Source: Glandiceps talaboti
Taxonomy: Eukaryota > Hemichordata > Enteropneusta > Spengelidae
Length of the DNA stretch: 64,000 nt
NCBI RefSeq assembly: GCF_964340395.1
Contig: NC_135566.1
Location: forward strand, 22,276,635 to 22,340,634
Reading direction: 5' to 3'
The translations under genes were made by a program, and so were the position numbers. The notes under the pieces are model-generated. The model was not told where the DNA came from. It saw only the letters and a program-made list of their open reading frames with translations, and did not search any database. Numbering within the stretch: position 1 is the stretch's first letter; each line of letters opens with the position of its first letter. This document shows positions 35,387 through 46,048 of this stretch, piece by piece.

Positions 35387-38300
35387 TGGTTAGGCCAAGG
35401 CCCAAAACTAGTTAAAATAATTTATTGGAATGTCAGGGGTCTTAAATCTAAGATTTGTGATTTTGATTTTGGTAATTACCTTTTATCTCATGACATAATA
35501 ATTCTTGTGGAAACTTGGGCAGACAGTGATGAAGAATTCAAAAACTGTTTCCCTGGTTTCAATGTATTTACTAAACATCGACCGAGAAAATCGGCCAGAG
35601 GAAGATTTGTAGGTGGTGTATGTATCTTAGTTAGAGAAAATATTTCCCGAATGATCAAACCTGTGGACTCCAACCTTAAAGACTGTATTTTCATCCTTAT
35701 TGATGGCAATTTGGTTGGAAATATTAGAGATATTTTACTTTGTGGAGTATACATTCCGCCAGAACATTCCACATTCTACAATGACCTGAATTCAGATAAC
35801 GGAGTTGAACTTTTTGAAGGTCAACTAGTTGAAGTTATTTCTAAGTTACCTGATGTTGATGTTATAGTAACAGGTGATTTCAACGCACGCACTGGTTGTG
35901 AATCTGATTATATCATTGACGACGATCCCAAGTATGTAATTGATGACAATTGTGATTATGATGCAGATAGCTTTTGTGTTAGAAGGGCCTCAAAGGACAA
36001 AATTGTAAATACCTTTGGTCGCACCTTGCTGTCATTATGTGCTACTTTTAATTTGCATATTGTGAATGGGAGGTCTGGGTCAGATGTAAATAACGGAGAC
36101 TTCACTTGTATTTCAAATAACGGTGCAAGTGTAGTTGACTATGTTTTGGTGTCAACTTCACTCTTTAATTTGATAAGTGATTTTTGTATTGATTTGCGTA
36201 CTGAATCTGACCATTTCCCTCTGAAGTTTAATTTGTTTACTATGAGTAAAACGTACGAAACAACAAAGCCACACATTGGTGAGATTAAATATGTATGGAA
36301 AAATGATCAAAGTGAGCGTTTTGTTAGTTTCCTCCACTCTGAACCAGTAATTAGTCGCTTAAATACTATAGTGAGAAATGTAAATTTTGATGTAAACGAT
36401 TTTATTGTTGTCTGGCAAGATATTTTTGATTGTGCTGTTTCAAAGTGTGGTCTGAGCAGAAAGATATTGGTAAATCCAAAATGCAGAGTACAACCAGAGT
36501 GGTTTGACTCAGAATGTAAACGTTTGAAATTGGAGAAGTATAGATGCCTTAGACAATTCAGACGGGACGGTCAGACACGGACTCTCGATCGTTACAATCA
36601 GCTAAAGGGGGATTTTAAGAACAAGTGTCGTGATAAAAAGCGGAAGTGTATGGAAACTTATAGAAATGAATTGTCCATATGTATTGAAGATCCCAAACGT
36701 TTTTGGCACACTCTCCGTAGACTTACTATTTCTAAACCACATATACCTTGTATACAACCCGAGGCTTGGTACAAATATTTTAGTAGTCTCTACAAAGAGC
36801 AAAGTGATAATGTTCCTTTCCATATGTCAGAAGAATATACACATCTATTTCAGTCAGCTGTTGATGATGTTATACCAGCAGCAGTCGAGGATATAGATTA
36901 TGATATACTTAATTGTCCAATAACAGATGAAGAAATACTTGCTAGTATCTCAAGTCTTAAAAATGGGAAGTCAGCTGGTCCAGACAACATCTTGGGAGAA
37001 TTTTTTAAATCATCACCACAAGTTTTACTTCCATATCTGAAAGCTTTATTCAATAGAATTATGGATACGGGTATTTTTCCAACAGAGTGGGCAAAAGCGG
37101 TAATTGTTCCAATTCATAAAAAGGGTGCCACCAATGTACCAGACAATTACAGAGGAATCTCATTGTTAAGTATCTTCAGTAAAATATTCATAGGTATCCT
37201 CAACCGTAGACTTACATTTTGGGCAGATGCTTTCACAAAGATTGACGAAGCCCAGGCTGGTTTTAGGAGAGGTTACTCAACAGTTGACAACATTTTCATC
37301 TTACAGTCCATAATCCAAAAATACTTGACATTGAATAAGGGAAAATTTTATTGCGTTTTTGTTGACTTTTCAAAAGCATTTGACACTGTGGAACGACAAC
37401 GACTTTGGTATATTCTTTTAAAGGGTGGCGTCAAGGGAAAAATGTTCCGCATACTTCATAGTATGTACTGTGGTGTCAAATCGTGTGTGAGAACTGACAA
37501 GGGAAAAACCGAGTATTTCGAGTGTCCGATTGGAGTGAGACAAGGTTGCATGCTGAGCCCTTTCCTCTTTTCATTTTTCATCAACGAGCTAGTAAGGGAA
37601 GTATAACGTACTGGCCAAAGGGGGGTTCAACTTGCACCTGACCTAATAGAAATTTTATGCTTGTTATTTGCTGACGACATTGTTATGTTTTCTGACAGTA
37701 TCTTTGGTCTGCAGAATTTATTACACACTTTGAGTAACTATTGTGAAAGGTGGAACATGAAAGTAAATCTGTCAAAGACGAAAGTAATGGTTTTTAAAAA
37801 CGGCGGATGTATATCGAAAAAAGAAAAATGGTTTTTCAGAGGGCAGAGACTTGATGTTGTATCGTATTACAAGTATTTAGGGGTTCTTTTCTCCTGTCGT
37901 TTGAAGTGGTCTTATGCGACAAAAATACTTTCACAACAAGGTAGAAAATCATTTATGTACATGTGGCGTAAGTGTGGAAAAGTAGGAACATTGTCATGTA
38001 AAACATTCTTTAAAATTTTTGACACTTTCATTGTACCAATTTTAACATATGGTTCTGAAATCTGGGGTTTCCAGAGTTATGTATTATTGGAAAGGGTGCA
38101 GCTGTTGGCATGTAGAATGTTTCTTGGCGTATCAAAAAGTGCCCCGAACTGCGCTGTACTAGGGGATTGTGGAAGATACCCTATTTATTTGTTAACAGCA
38201 AAAAGATGTATCAAATACTGGGCGAAACTTTTAAACATGCCAAGTCAAAGATATCCCAGGAAATGTTACGACATGCTCCTTCAGATAGAGAACTCTGGTG

Positions 38301-38875
38301 TACGTACTAGGGGTACTTGGGTTAGAGAAATTAAAAGTTTACTAGAAATCTGTAACCTGAAAGATGTTTGGAATGCGCAACATGTTGAAAACATTGATTT
38401 ATTTGTAAATACTTTTGTAAGTAGATTTAAAATATTTTTATTTTTGAAATGGCAGAGTGATGTATCAACTTTTGATAAACTTTTACATTACAGAAATTTT
38501 AAATTGTCATTACACCGTGAAAAGTACTTGTCTGAAATCAAGTTTGGCCAACATCGCATGATGGTTGCACGCTTTAGGTGTTCAGCACATTGGCTACAAA
38601 TTGAATTGGGGAGGAGAAATAATGTACACCGTGATGACAGAATATGTACTCTCTGTGACCTTCATGAGGTCGAGGACGAATTTCATTTCCTACTTAAATG
38701 TGCATTTTTCAATCAATACCGGAATAAGTACATACCACATTACTTTTACTCTCCTCCTTCCTATACAAAATTCATTGAAATCATGCGTTCTGAAGACAGT
38801 GATACAATCCAAAAACTTGCTCTTTTTCTTTATCATGCACTATCTTTGAGAAAAGAAGCAAACACTATTTGCTGA
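35387..38875 (+). pseudogene. LINE ORF2: APE endonuclease - reverse transcriptase, one internal stop
   Basis: Open in a single frame from just after the ORF1 stop to TGA 38873-38875, except for one TAA at 37604-37606. APE endonuclease motifs: NVRGL (35429-35443), VETWADS (35507), GDFNAR (35873-35890), SDH (36206-36214). RT motifs: NYRGISLLSIFSKIF (about 37145), VDFSKAFDTV (about 37361), GVRQGCMLSPFLF (about 37533) and the catalytic FADD (37667-37678). The nonsense codon falls between the last two, removing FADD. The C-terminal zinc-like CTLC...HFLLKC lies at 38645-38701. The domain order places it in the CR1/L2/Rex/Crack superfamily of LINEs, clade not resolved. ORF2 has no ATG in the first tens of codons, which points to coupling with ORF1 (see findings). 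One nonsense codon in about 3.5 kb suggests a young, recently inactivated copy. Confidence 0.88.
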
Positions 38876-38974
38876 GATTGTGACGTTTTTGTCTGACTAT
38901 GTACTAATTTTCTTTGTATTTTGGGCCGATGGCCATTAAGTACAATAAAGTGACCAGAATGAATGAATGAATGT
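38876..38974 (+). other. LINE 3' UTR and (GAAT)n tail
   Basis: A short 3' UTR with AATAAA at 38944-38949 ends in GACCAGAATGAATGAATGAATG (repeat from about 38957). CR1/L2-type LINEs end in short tandem repeats instead of poly(A), so this marks the 3' terminus. Confidence 0.75.
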
Positions 38975-39439
38975 ATGAGATTATGGTAGTTTAAAGAGTT
39001 TTGAAAGCAGAGCAATATCAGTATATATGTCCTTAGTTTGATGTTATCGAGTTGTAGATTGATTTAAAGGAAGTCAACAAGGTATGACGTATGTACAATG
39101 ATAAAGAACGTCGTAGTTTACTATTCTATGCTTCATATCGTAACACCTTAAACACCAGATTTAAAGTGAATGCCTTCCGTAAGGACAGATTTGCGTCAAA
39201 TTTAACTGACTTTGAAGAGTGCATTTTAAAGTTATAGCCTAATTTCTGAAAAATGTTAATTATGCAAATGACTCATTAAAACCACAGCTACATCACCAAG
39301 CTTTTCAGAACATGTGCGATTAGTTATGTTTGAAGTGTCTGCTAAATTGTATTGAATTTGAAGCATGCATTTTTAAAATATTATCTGAAAATCATTTTAA
39401 TTATGCATTAAAACTACAACTTTACATCAGTTCTAGCAT
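38975..39439. other. Intergenic, nothing recognised
   Basis: AT-rich unique DNA downstream of the LINE. Confidence 0.45.
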
Positions 39440-39695
39440 GACACAGACAGACGCACACACACACAGACAGACGCACGCACAGATACACAGATACAGACAC
39501 ACAGACACAAACACAAAACTAACAAACACAAACGCACGCACACACACAAACAAACAAACAAACAAACAAACAAACAAACACAAACACAAACACAAACAGA
39601 CAAATAAACAGACAGACAGACAGACACAAACACAAACACAAACACAAACACAAACACAAACACAAACACAAACACAAACAACGTACACACACACT
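39440..39695. repeat. CA-rich compound microsatellite
   Basis: Successive ACAC, CAGACA, CAAA and CAAACA tracts; the last (39625-39680) is a clean CAAACA hexamer array. Apparent ORFs on both strands here are low-complexity artefacts. Confidence 0.95.
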
Positions 39696-40659
39696 TTCCA
39701 CCCCTAATTATAACCTTCCTTACTGAAGGCTCAGACCACTATTCTTTTAGTTGTCAGGGCTGAAGGTAATGATGGGTCTGAATGACTTACAAGCGACAGT
39801 TCAAGTCAAAATGAATCTTTGAATGACTTAGTAGCATTCTGAATGACTTAGAAGCGACAATTAAAGGACTTTAGCATTCTGAATGAATTAATATAAGTAT
39901 TAATATAAGTATTATAGGCCGCCAAAAGGTAGGCACAATGTCACTTTCATCATTCATCATTTTATATCGCAACTACACGTGTTTTAAAAGCGCAAATGAT
40001 AACACTTATAATTTCGAACTCAAATATCACTTGATGATAAACATAATAATAGCATAAATGAATTCTTTTTGCCCCCCCCCCCCCCCACTCCCTCAAAAGA
40101 AATCCCACCTTTGTCACGGTAAAGGTGGGATTAGTACGGGTTAGTTTGAACTTTATAACTAGTAAAGAATATCACGTCATTGTCATGTGATCATTAATTG
40201 ATTACATTGACTGAGAAAATCACCTTGAATATAATGTATATTAGTGTGTTTGTTTGTTTGTTTGTTTGTCATGAAGTGCATGACCACGCATCACTAACTG
40301 ATTTAACGTAAATACAAATTATAACACAATAATAGTGTGCCACAGTAACAATAAAATGTTTATAGCGGACACAGCAAAAACCTTGTGATGACGTCACCCT
40401 GATGACACCACTCACATTGTTACGCTATAATAGATAGATTTAACTGACCTACCCTTCACCTGACTCTATATGATCAATTAATGAATAAAGCCGTTGCCAA
40501 CAAGTGAAATGGCAAGGTCAACTACCAATATTCAAGTGGATGACCTTGCGAAGGTTGGGTTCAACATGACGCCAATGTAATGAAAATCTAAGTTGAATAT
40601 ATTTTCAACTCATCTGCCGATGAAATATCACACAAATCAGCTGTGAATAGAAAAAAACG
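39696..40659. other. Intergenic with small repeats and a 12-bp hairpin
   Basis: Degenerate GAATGACTTA repeats at 39779-39890; a poly-C run near 40074-40086; a perfect hairpin with 12-bp arms (AATCCCACCTTT, 40101-40112 and 40121-40132) and an 8-nt loop; a TTTG tract at 40248-40269. No gene. Confidence 0.6.
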
Positions 40660-41850
40660 TTCACCCGTCACTAGGCTTTGCTATAAATTGTTCACCCCGT
40701 CACTAGGCTTTGCTATAAATTGTTCACCCCGTCACTAGGTTTTGCTATAAATTGTTCACCCCGTCACTAGGCTTTGCTATAAATTGTTCACCCGTCACTA
40801 GGCTTTGCTATAAATTGTTCACCCCGTCACTAGGTTTTGCTATAAATTGTTCACCCCGTCACTAGGTTTTGCTATAAATTGTTCACCCCGTCACTAGGTT
40901 TTGCTATAAATTGTTCACCCCGTCACTAGGCTTTGCTATAAATTACTCACCCCGTCACTAGGCTTTGCTATAAATTGTTCACCCCGTCACTAGGTTTTGC
41001 TATAAATTGTTCACCCCGTCACTAGGTTTTGCTATAAATTACTCACCCCGTCACTAGGCTTTGATATAAATTGTTCACCCCGTCACTAGGCTTTGCTATA
41101 AATTGTTCACCCCGTCACTAGGTTTTGCTATAAATTGTTCACCCCGTCACTAGGCTTTGCTATAAATTGTTCACCCCGTCACTAGGCTTTGCTATAAATT
41201 ACTCACTCCGTCACTAGGCTTTGCTATAAATTGTTCACCCCGTCACTAGGCTTTGCTATAAATTGTTCACCCCGTCACTAGGCTTTGCTATAAATTGTTC
41301 ACCCCGTCACTAGGTTTTGCTATAAATTGTTCACCCCGTCACTAGGTTTTGCTATAAATTGTTCACCCCGTCACTAGGTTTTGCTATAAATTACTCACCC
41401 CGTCACTAGGCTTTGCTATAAATTGTTCACCCCGTCACTAGGTTTTGCTATAAATTGTTCACCCCGTCACTAGGTTTTGCTATAAATTGTTCACCCCGTC
41501 ACTAGGCTTTGCTATAAATTACTCACCCCGTCACTAGGCTTTGCTATAAATTACTCACCCCGTCACTAGGCTTTGCTATAAATTGTTCACCCCGTCACTA
41601 GGTTTTGCTATAAATTGTTCACCCCGTCACTAGGTTTTGCTATAAATTGTTCACCCCGTCACTAGGCTTTGCTATAAATTGTTCACCCCGTCACTAGGTT
41701 TTGCTATAAATTGTTCACCCCGTCACTAGGTTTTGCTATAAATTACTCACCCCGTCACTAGGCTTTGCTATAAATTGTTCACCCCGTCACTAGGTTTTGC
41801 TATAAATTGTTCACCCCGTCACTAGGCTTTGCTAGAAATTGTTCACCCCG
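40660..41850. repeat. 32-bp minisatellite, about 37 copies
   Basis: Unit of 32 bp containing GTTCACCCCGTCACTAGG then TTTGCTATAAATT, with two polymorphic positions (AGGC or AGGT; ATTGTTCACC or ATTACTCACC). The first and fifth units lack one C (CACCCGTC). Confidence 0.96.
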
Positions 41851-43518
41851 ACACAAACCGACAATATAACGAATGGTTTAATAGTAATGCTTGGTATGTA
41901 CACGATGCTATACGCACAACGTCATTGTCAAAGTACGAACATTGAGACTCACACGTACATATATACATAATTATATTCATTAAAAAGCAACTAAGTCATC
42001 TATTGTTATTTTGTTTCAGTCGATAAATGAATTAAAGATGCTCCGATGTTTAAAGCTGTAATTATTGTTCATAGACAGTTATTAGAAATAAAGAGCTTGT
42101 TCAATACATTGATTTAATTGTTCCGCGTTGCTTGTTTAATATAAGACAAATGGCTATTTGAAGATCTTTCAACAGGCACATATGTATTTCTTTGTGAATG
42201 TGTAAATGTTAAAGACAAATTCGAAATATTAACAATTATTATTATCATCATTAATAACATTATTTTAATCATGGTTTTCATAAAAGATGACAGAGCAGAT
42301 CATGTGAACTCAACGGACTAATTTTCCAATGTCAAAACGACCTTTGGTTGTCTGTATCTAGCGGTGATTTTGCCCTCGATCGACGTATCAGGGTAGGCTG
42401 TGCCTTTATAACAAATGCGTGGATCAGCTCTAGTCCTTAACGATGGTTATAAATCAATGGTTGATGTCATATGTAATGCAATGGCTGAGGTACATACTAA
42501 AAATCAACACTTGAATAACACAGAATATATTGTTATGGTACGAGGGTAAATCAAAAAGGTCCCCAGAAATGAGCATGTTCTTCCCCCTTGGCGTTCAGAG
42601 TATATTTTGTACAATTATTCTAAAGGGTATTCTTATCGTACTGAGATGTATTTAATAAACGTTTTATCAAGGTCACGTTTTATCAAGGTCACGTTTTACT
42701 ATTCAAATTCGATACATTCAATATCCCATCGTCCTCACTACACCATGTACACCACAAGGAGACGTGGCCTAAACTTTGGTTTCGTTCAGTGCAGCTCTTC
42801 GATGAGCCAAGATGGCAAAACAATCATCATGAGTAATCTAGAGCTATTGACGACAACATTCTTGCTAGTCTCTCAGGTTTTCGAAAGCATTGGATAGAAG
42901 TTTGGTCGTCCACCATCTTGTTTATACGGAATGTTTTGATCTATTAGTTTCTAGTCAAGTAAACAATGTATTTGTAGCCATTTTGAAATGTATGATGACA
43001 CCTTCATTTTCCTCTTGGTTTTGTAGTTTTTATATTGAACAAAGTAACAGCAATAGCTCCTATATAATAAACTGTTCAACTATGACGGCAATACTAATTG
43101 CATTTGAGATTACTATTTGTGACATTCTTAAAAAAAATAGCAAACATCTCTTACCCCAACTTCTGGGATTAAATTAGCCCTGGTGTGAAATGTGAAACAT
43201 GTCTATACAACTTGTACCAGTTCTATCTAAAGGGTGTATCACTATTATTGTAAGTATTAACACATCCTATCAGTACGGCAATCAAACAACGGTGACGGTG
43301 AACATCAATATCTAGTTTTTGTATTTCTATTTGTAAGATGTGTGTAAAGGCTCTTGTCTGATTAGGATTTCAACATTTGAGTTAGGAGTCTAAGACATTC
43401 AAATGATTTATATTGTTAAGCTGTTACGATAGAAGAAAGGTTGGTCGTCTCAATGACAGCATGATTCTTCATATTCAATTCTGAGATTAAATTCCACTAT
43501 TATTGTGGTATGAGGTAG
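41851..43518. other. Mostly unassigned; mariner-like terminus near 42539
   Basis: TA followed by CGAGGGTAAATCAAAAAG at 42541-42558 resembles the terminal repeat of some mariner-family elements, but no opposite terminus or transposase could be found. Frames at 42607-42897 and 42890-43177 are not recognised. A 16-bp direct duplication (TATCAAGGTCACGTTT) lies near 42665-42700. Confidence 0.3.
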
Positions 43519-43525
43519 ATTATAC

Positions 43526-43946
43526 CACAGGGTGCTCAGGCTCATTTAGTTTTGTTTACAAATATAAACAAAACAAAATAAACATACAAGTAAACAAACA
43601 AACAAACAAACAAACAAACAAACAAACAAACAAACAAACAAACAAAATAAACTGACAAATGAGTAGATACATGCATGAGTAAACGACAACAAACCAACGA
43701 ACAACCAAACACTGCCCTTCCCCCCGAAATGGTCACATATAGAAATAAACGACGTGGGTTATTTCCATATGTGACCATTTGGGGGGGGGGGCAGTGTTTG
43801 GTTGTTCGTTGGTTTGTTGTCGTCTACTCAAGTATGTATCTACTCATTTGTCAGGTTATTTTGTTTGTTTGTTCGTTTGTTTGTTTGTTTGTTTGTTTAC
43901 GTGTTTGTTTGTTTGTTTGTTGTTTGTGTTTGTTTGTTTGTTTGTT

Positions 43947-43978
<32 letters not shown>

Positions 43979-44065
43979 TGTATGTATGTATGTATGTATG
44001 TATGTATGTTTATTTTGTTTTGTTTATATTTGTAAACATAACTAAATGAGCCTGAGCACCCTGTG
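43526..44065. mobile_element. Foldback MITE, copy A (540 bp)
   Basis: Terminal inverted repeats CACAGGGTGCTCAGGC...GCCTGAGCACCCTGTG continue inward over long arms that include TTTAGTT, AAATATAAACAAAACAAAAT and an inner ACAACAAACCAACGAACAA with its complement. The flanks carry a 7-bp target-site duplication ATTATAC (43519-43525 and 44066-44072), or 8 bp with a G that is shared with the right terminus. Microsatellites have grown inside the arms: (CAAA)n left, (GTTT)n and a TATG run (43950-44008) right. Non-autonomous, with no coding sequence. Superfamily unresolved; 7-8 bp duplication would fit hAT-like or P-like elements. Confidence 0.85.
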
Positions 44066-44127
44066 ATTATACTAAGATGGGTGATATTGGTGACTTAATA
44101 GTAAATGTAACAACAATGACAATGATG

Positions 44128-44139
44128 ATGACGATGATA

Positions 44140-44230
<91 letters not shown>

Positions 44231-44262
44231 CGACGACGACGACGACGACGATGATGATGATG
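44128..44262. repeat. (ACG)n/(ATG)n trinucleotide repeat
   Basis: Alternating blocks of ACG and ATG units, ending GATCATGATCAT; all frames give homopolymeric artefacts. Confidence 0.96.
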
Positions 44263-44478
44263 ATCATGATCATACTGGAATGACGTGCTAGGACGAAGCT
44301 CTGGTATATTGTCGTCTTTTTCGCTGCTCCGAATCCAAGGAACATTAATCACACCCATCAGACTTTATTTAGACATTTTGGAAGAATCTGATTAACTTTA
44401 TTGGTGACTTATTTGAAGGATTGTTGTGATCTCCGTGGATTTCAATCCAGGTACCCGTGGGTGGCAAACAAAGACAAT

Positions 44479-46016
44479 ATGGCCGCCCAAACCCACGGTA
44501 CCCCACCCTCGTCAATTGCTGGTATGACTCAGAAACATGGTGTCAAATGTGAATCACTGGAAGGTGTCAGTGTGGAGGTCTATCTTCGCGCTATGGCCAC
44601 TATAACTGGACCAGAGAATATCAAAGCTGCATCTAGAGCTAATGGATCAGTAATCGTCTACTTTAATTCAGTCACCTGGGTCGAAACACTCTGTGTCAAA
44701 GGAGTCGAAGTTGACGGCTACTCGATATAAAATTATATAGAACCAACAACTCGTAAAACCAGCAACAAAAATCATCGTTTCCTGTGTACCACCATTCATT
44801 CCAGACCAATCTATCGAACACGAATTATCAAAATTTGGAAAAATCGTAAGTGCCGTTAAAACCATTCCACTAGGATGTAAAACTGAGAGCCTAAAACGTG
44901 TCAATCATTCCGAAGACAAGCATACGTTCTACTCGACAGCGATCCCAACGGAATTGTAGATGGGCCAACCTTTATCCAGTTCGAAGACAGAAACTATAAA
45001 GTTTATTTATCAACAAACGAAATTCGATGCTTCAAATGTAAACAAAAGGGACAAATACAACGCAACTGCCAACAAGAACAAACACCACCCGAAAATGAAA
45101 GTGAAAATAACCCCAACAGATCGCCATTAACCAAGATGAATATGAATATGACAATAACGCACATTCGAGTAACACCAATCAACATATGACTAATACAACA
45201 GAAAATACCAACAACACTCGATCAGCTGTCAACAACGTCACAGAAGAAGTGATGAACACTGTTGAGATCGTTGTCGAGTAGCACGTAACATGCTTGTCTT
45301 CGGAATGCAAACGATCATGACAACTACGATAACCAAAAGAACACTCGTGTGACAACAAACTAAACAACGATACTGATACTACACACGATGAAGGAGAAGC
45401 AGTAGAAACTAACAGAAACGAACACAACGATGAAGAACTCATGAACTTAAATTCAGACACAGAACACGAAATGAACAATGACAACGAAGACGACACACCA
45501 GAAAACAAAACAAGTACGAACATTCAAGTCGAAGAGAGGGTACGAACCCCTCCTTCACCTCTTCATTCAACCCCGAACATTTCATTTACACAGCAGTCTT
45601 CAGTCTCATCCCCAGCACCATCGTTTTCGGTCGTCTTGTCAGGGCTATCAGACTTTACTGCGCCACGGGATGATCAGCTATACAACACAGATAACAATAC
45701 ATATACTGAAGCCGCACCAAGCCCTTCTTACTCACCTCTTTCCCTCCAAAGTATTGGAGGGGAACAACAGAAGAGAGTTCAAGAGATACAACAAAAGATA
45801 TGGATGACAACGAATCCACCATGTCAGATATCTCAGAATCATCACTTCTCAACTCGCAAAAGATCTTCATAACTACCGATCAACCCAACCACTTATTGCA
45901 ACACAGAAAGCACGTATCTACAAACTCATCAAGAAAATAAGAGAACACATACGAACAACAGGTAAACCATCGAAAAAGTTAAAGACACTCCTAAATCCGT
46001 ACATTCATCATGATTA
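44479..46016 (+). pseudogene. Decayed Tx1/L1-like LINE ORF1 (gag-like)
   Basis: Starts MAAQTHGTPPSS at 44479. After a frameshift near 44728-44741 it reads VSCVPPFIPDQSIEHELSKF and GKIVSAVKTIPLGCK, then after another break FRRQAYVLLDSDPNGIVDGP. This VPPFIP...LSKFGKIV...IPLGCK...FRRQ order is typical of Tx1-clade ORF1 proteins. A zinc knuckle at 45028-45069 reads CFKCKQKGQIQRNC: the histidine position of C-x2-C-x4-H-x4-C is Gln (45052-45054). An acidic, Asn-rich stretch follows (45441-45800), and the frame closes at TAA 46014-46016. Several frameshifts and stops; non-functional. Confidence 0.8.
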
Positions 46017-46048
46017 AATACCTCTACACAATAATACTCATCATGCAT

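Noticed and set aside
36602-36896. Additional ORFs inside LINE ORF2
   Set aside because: Alternative-frame shadows of the APE-RT frame.
38939-38974. GAATGAAT repeat as start of the 37-bp minisatellite family
   Set aside because: It is the short 3' tail of the LINE; the 37-bp unit at 62623 shares only the GAATGAAT word.
43526-44065. Two independent microsatellites only
   Set aside because: Long mirrored arms, matched termini and a flanking target duplication show one foldback element with microsatellites inside it.
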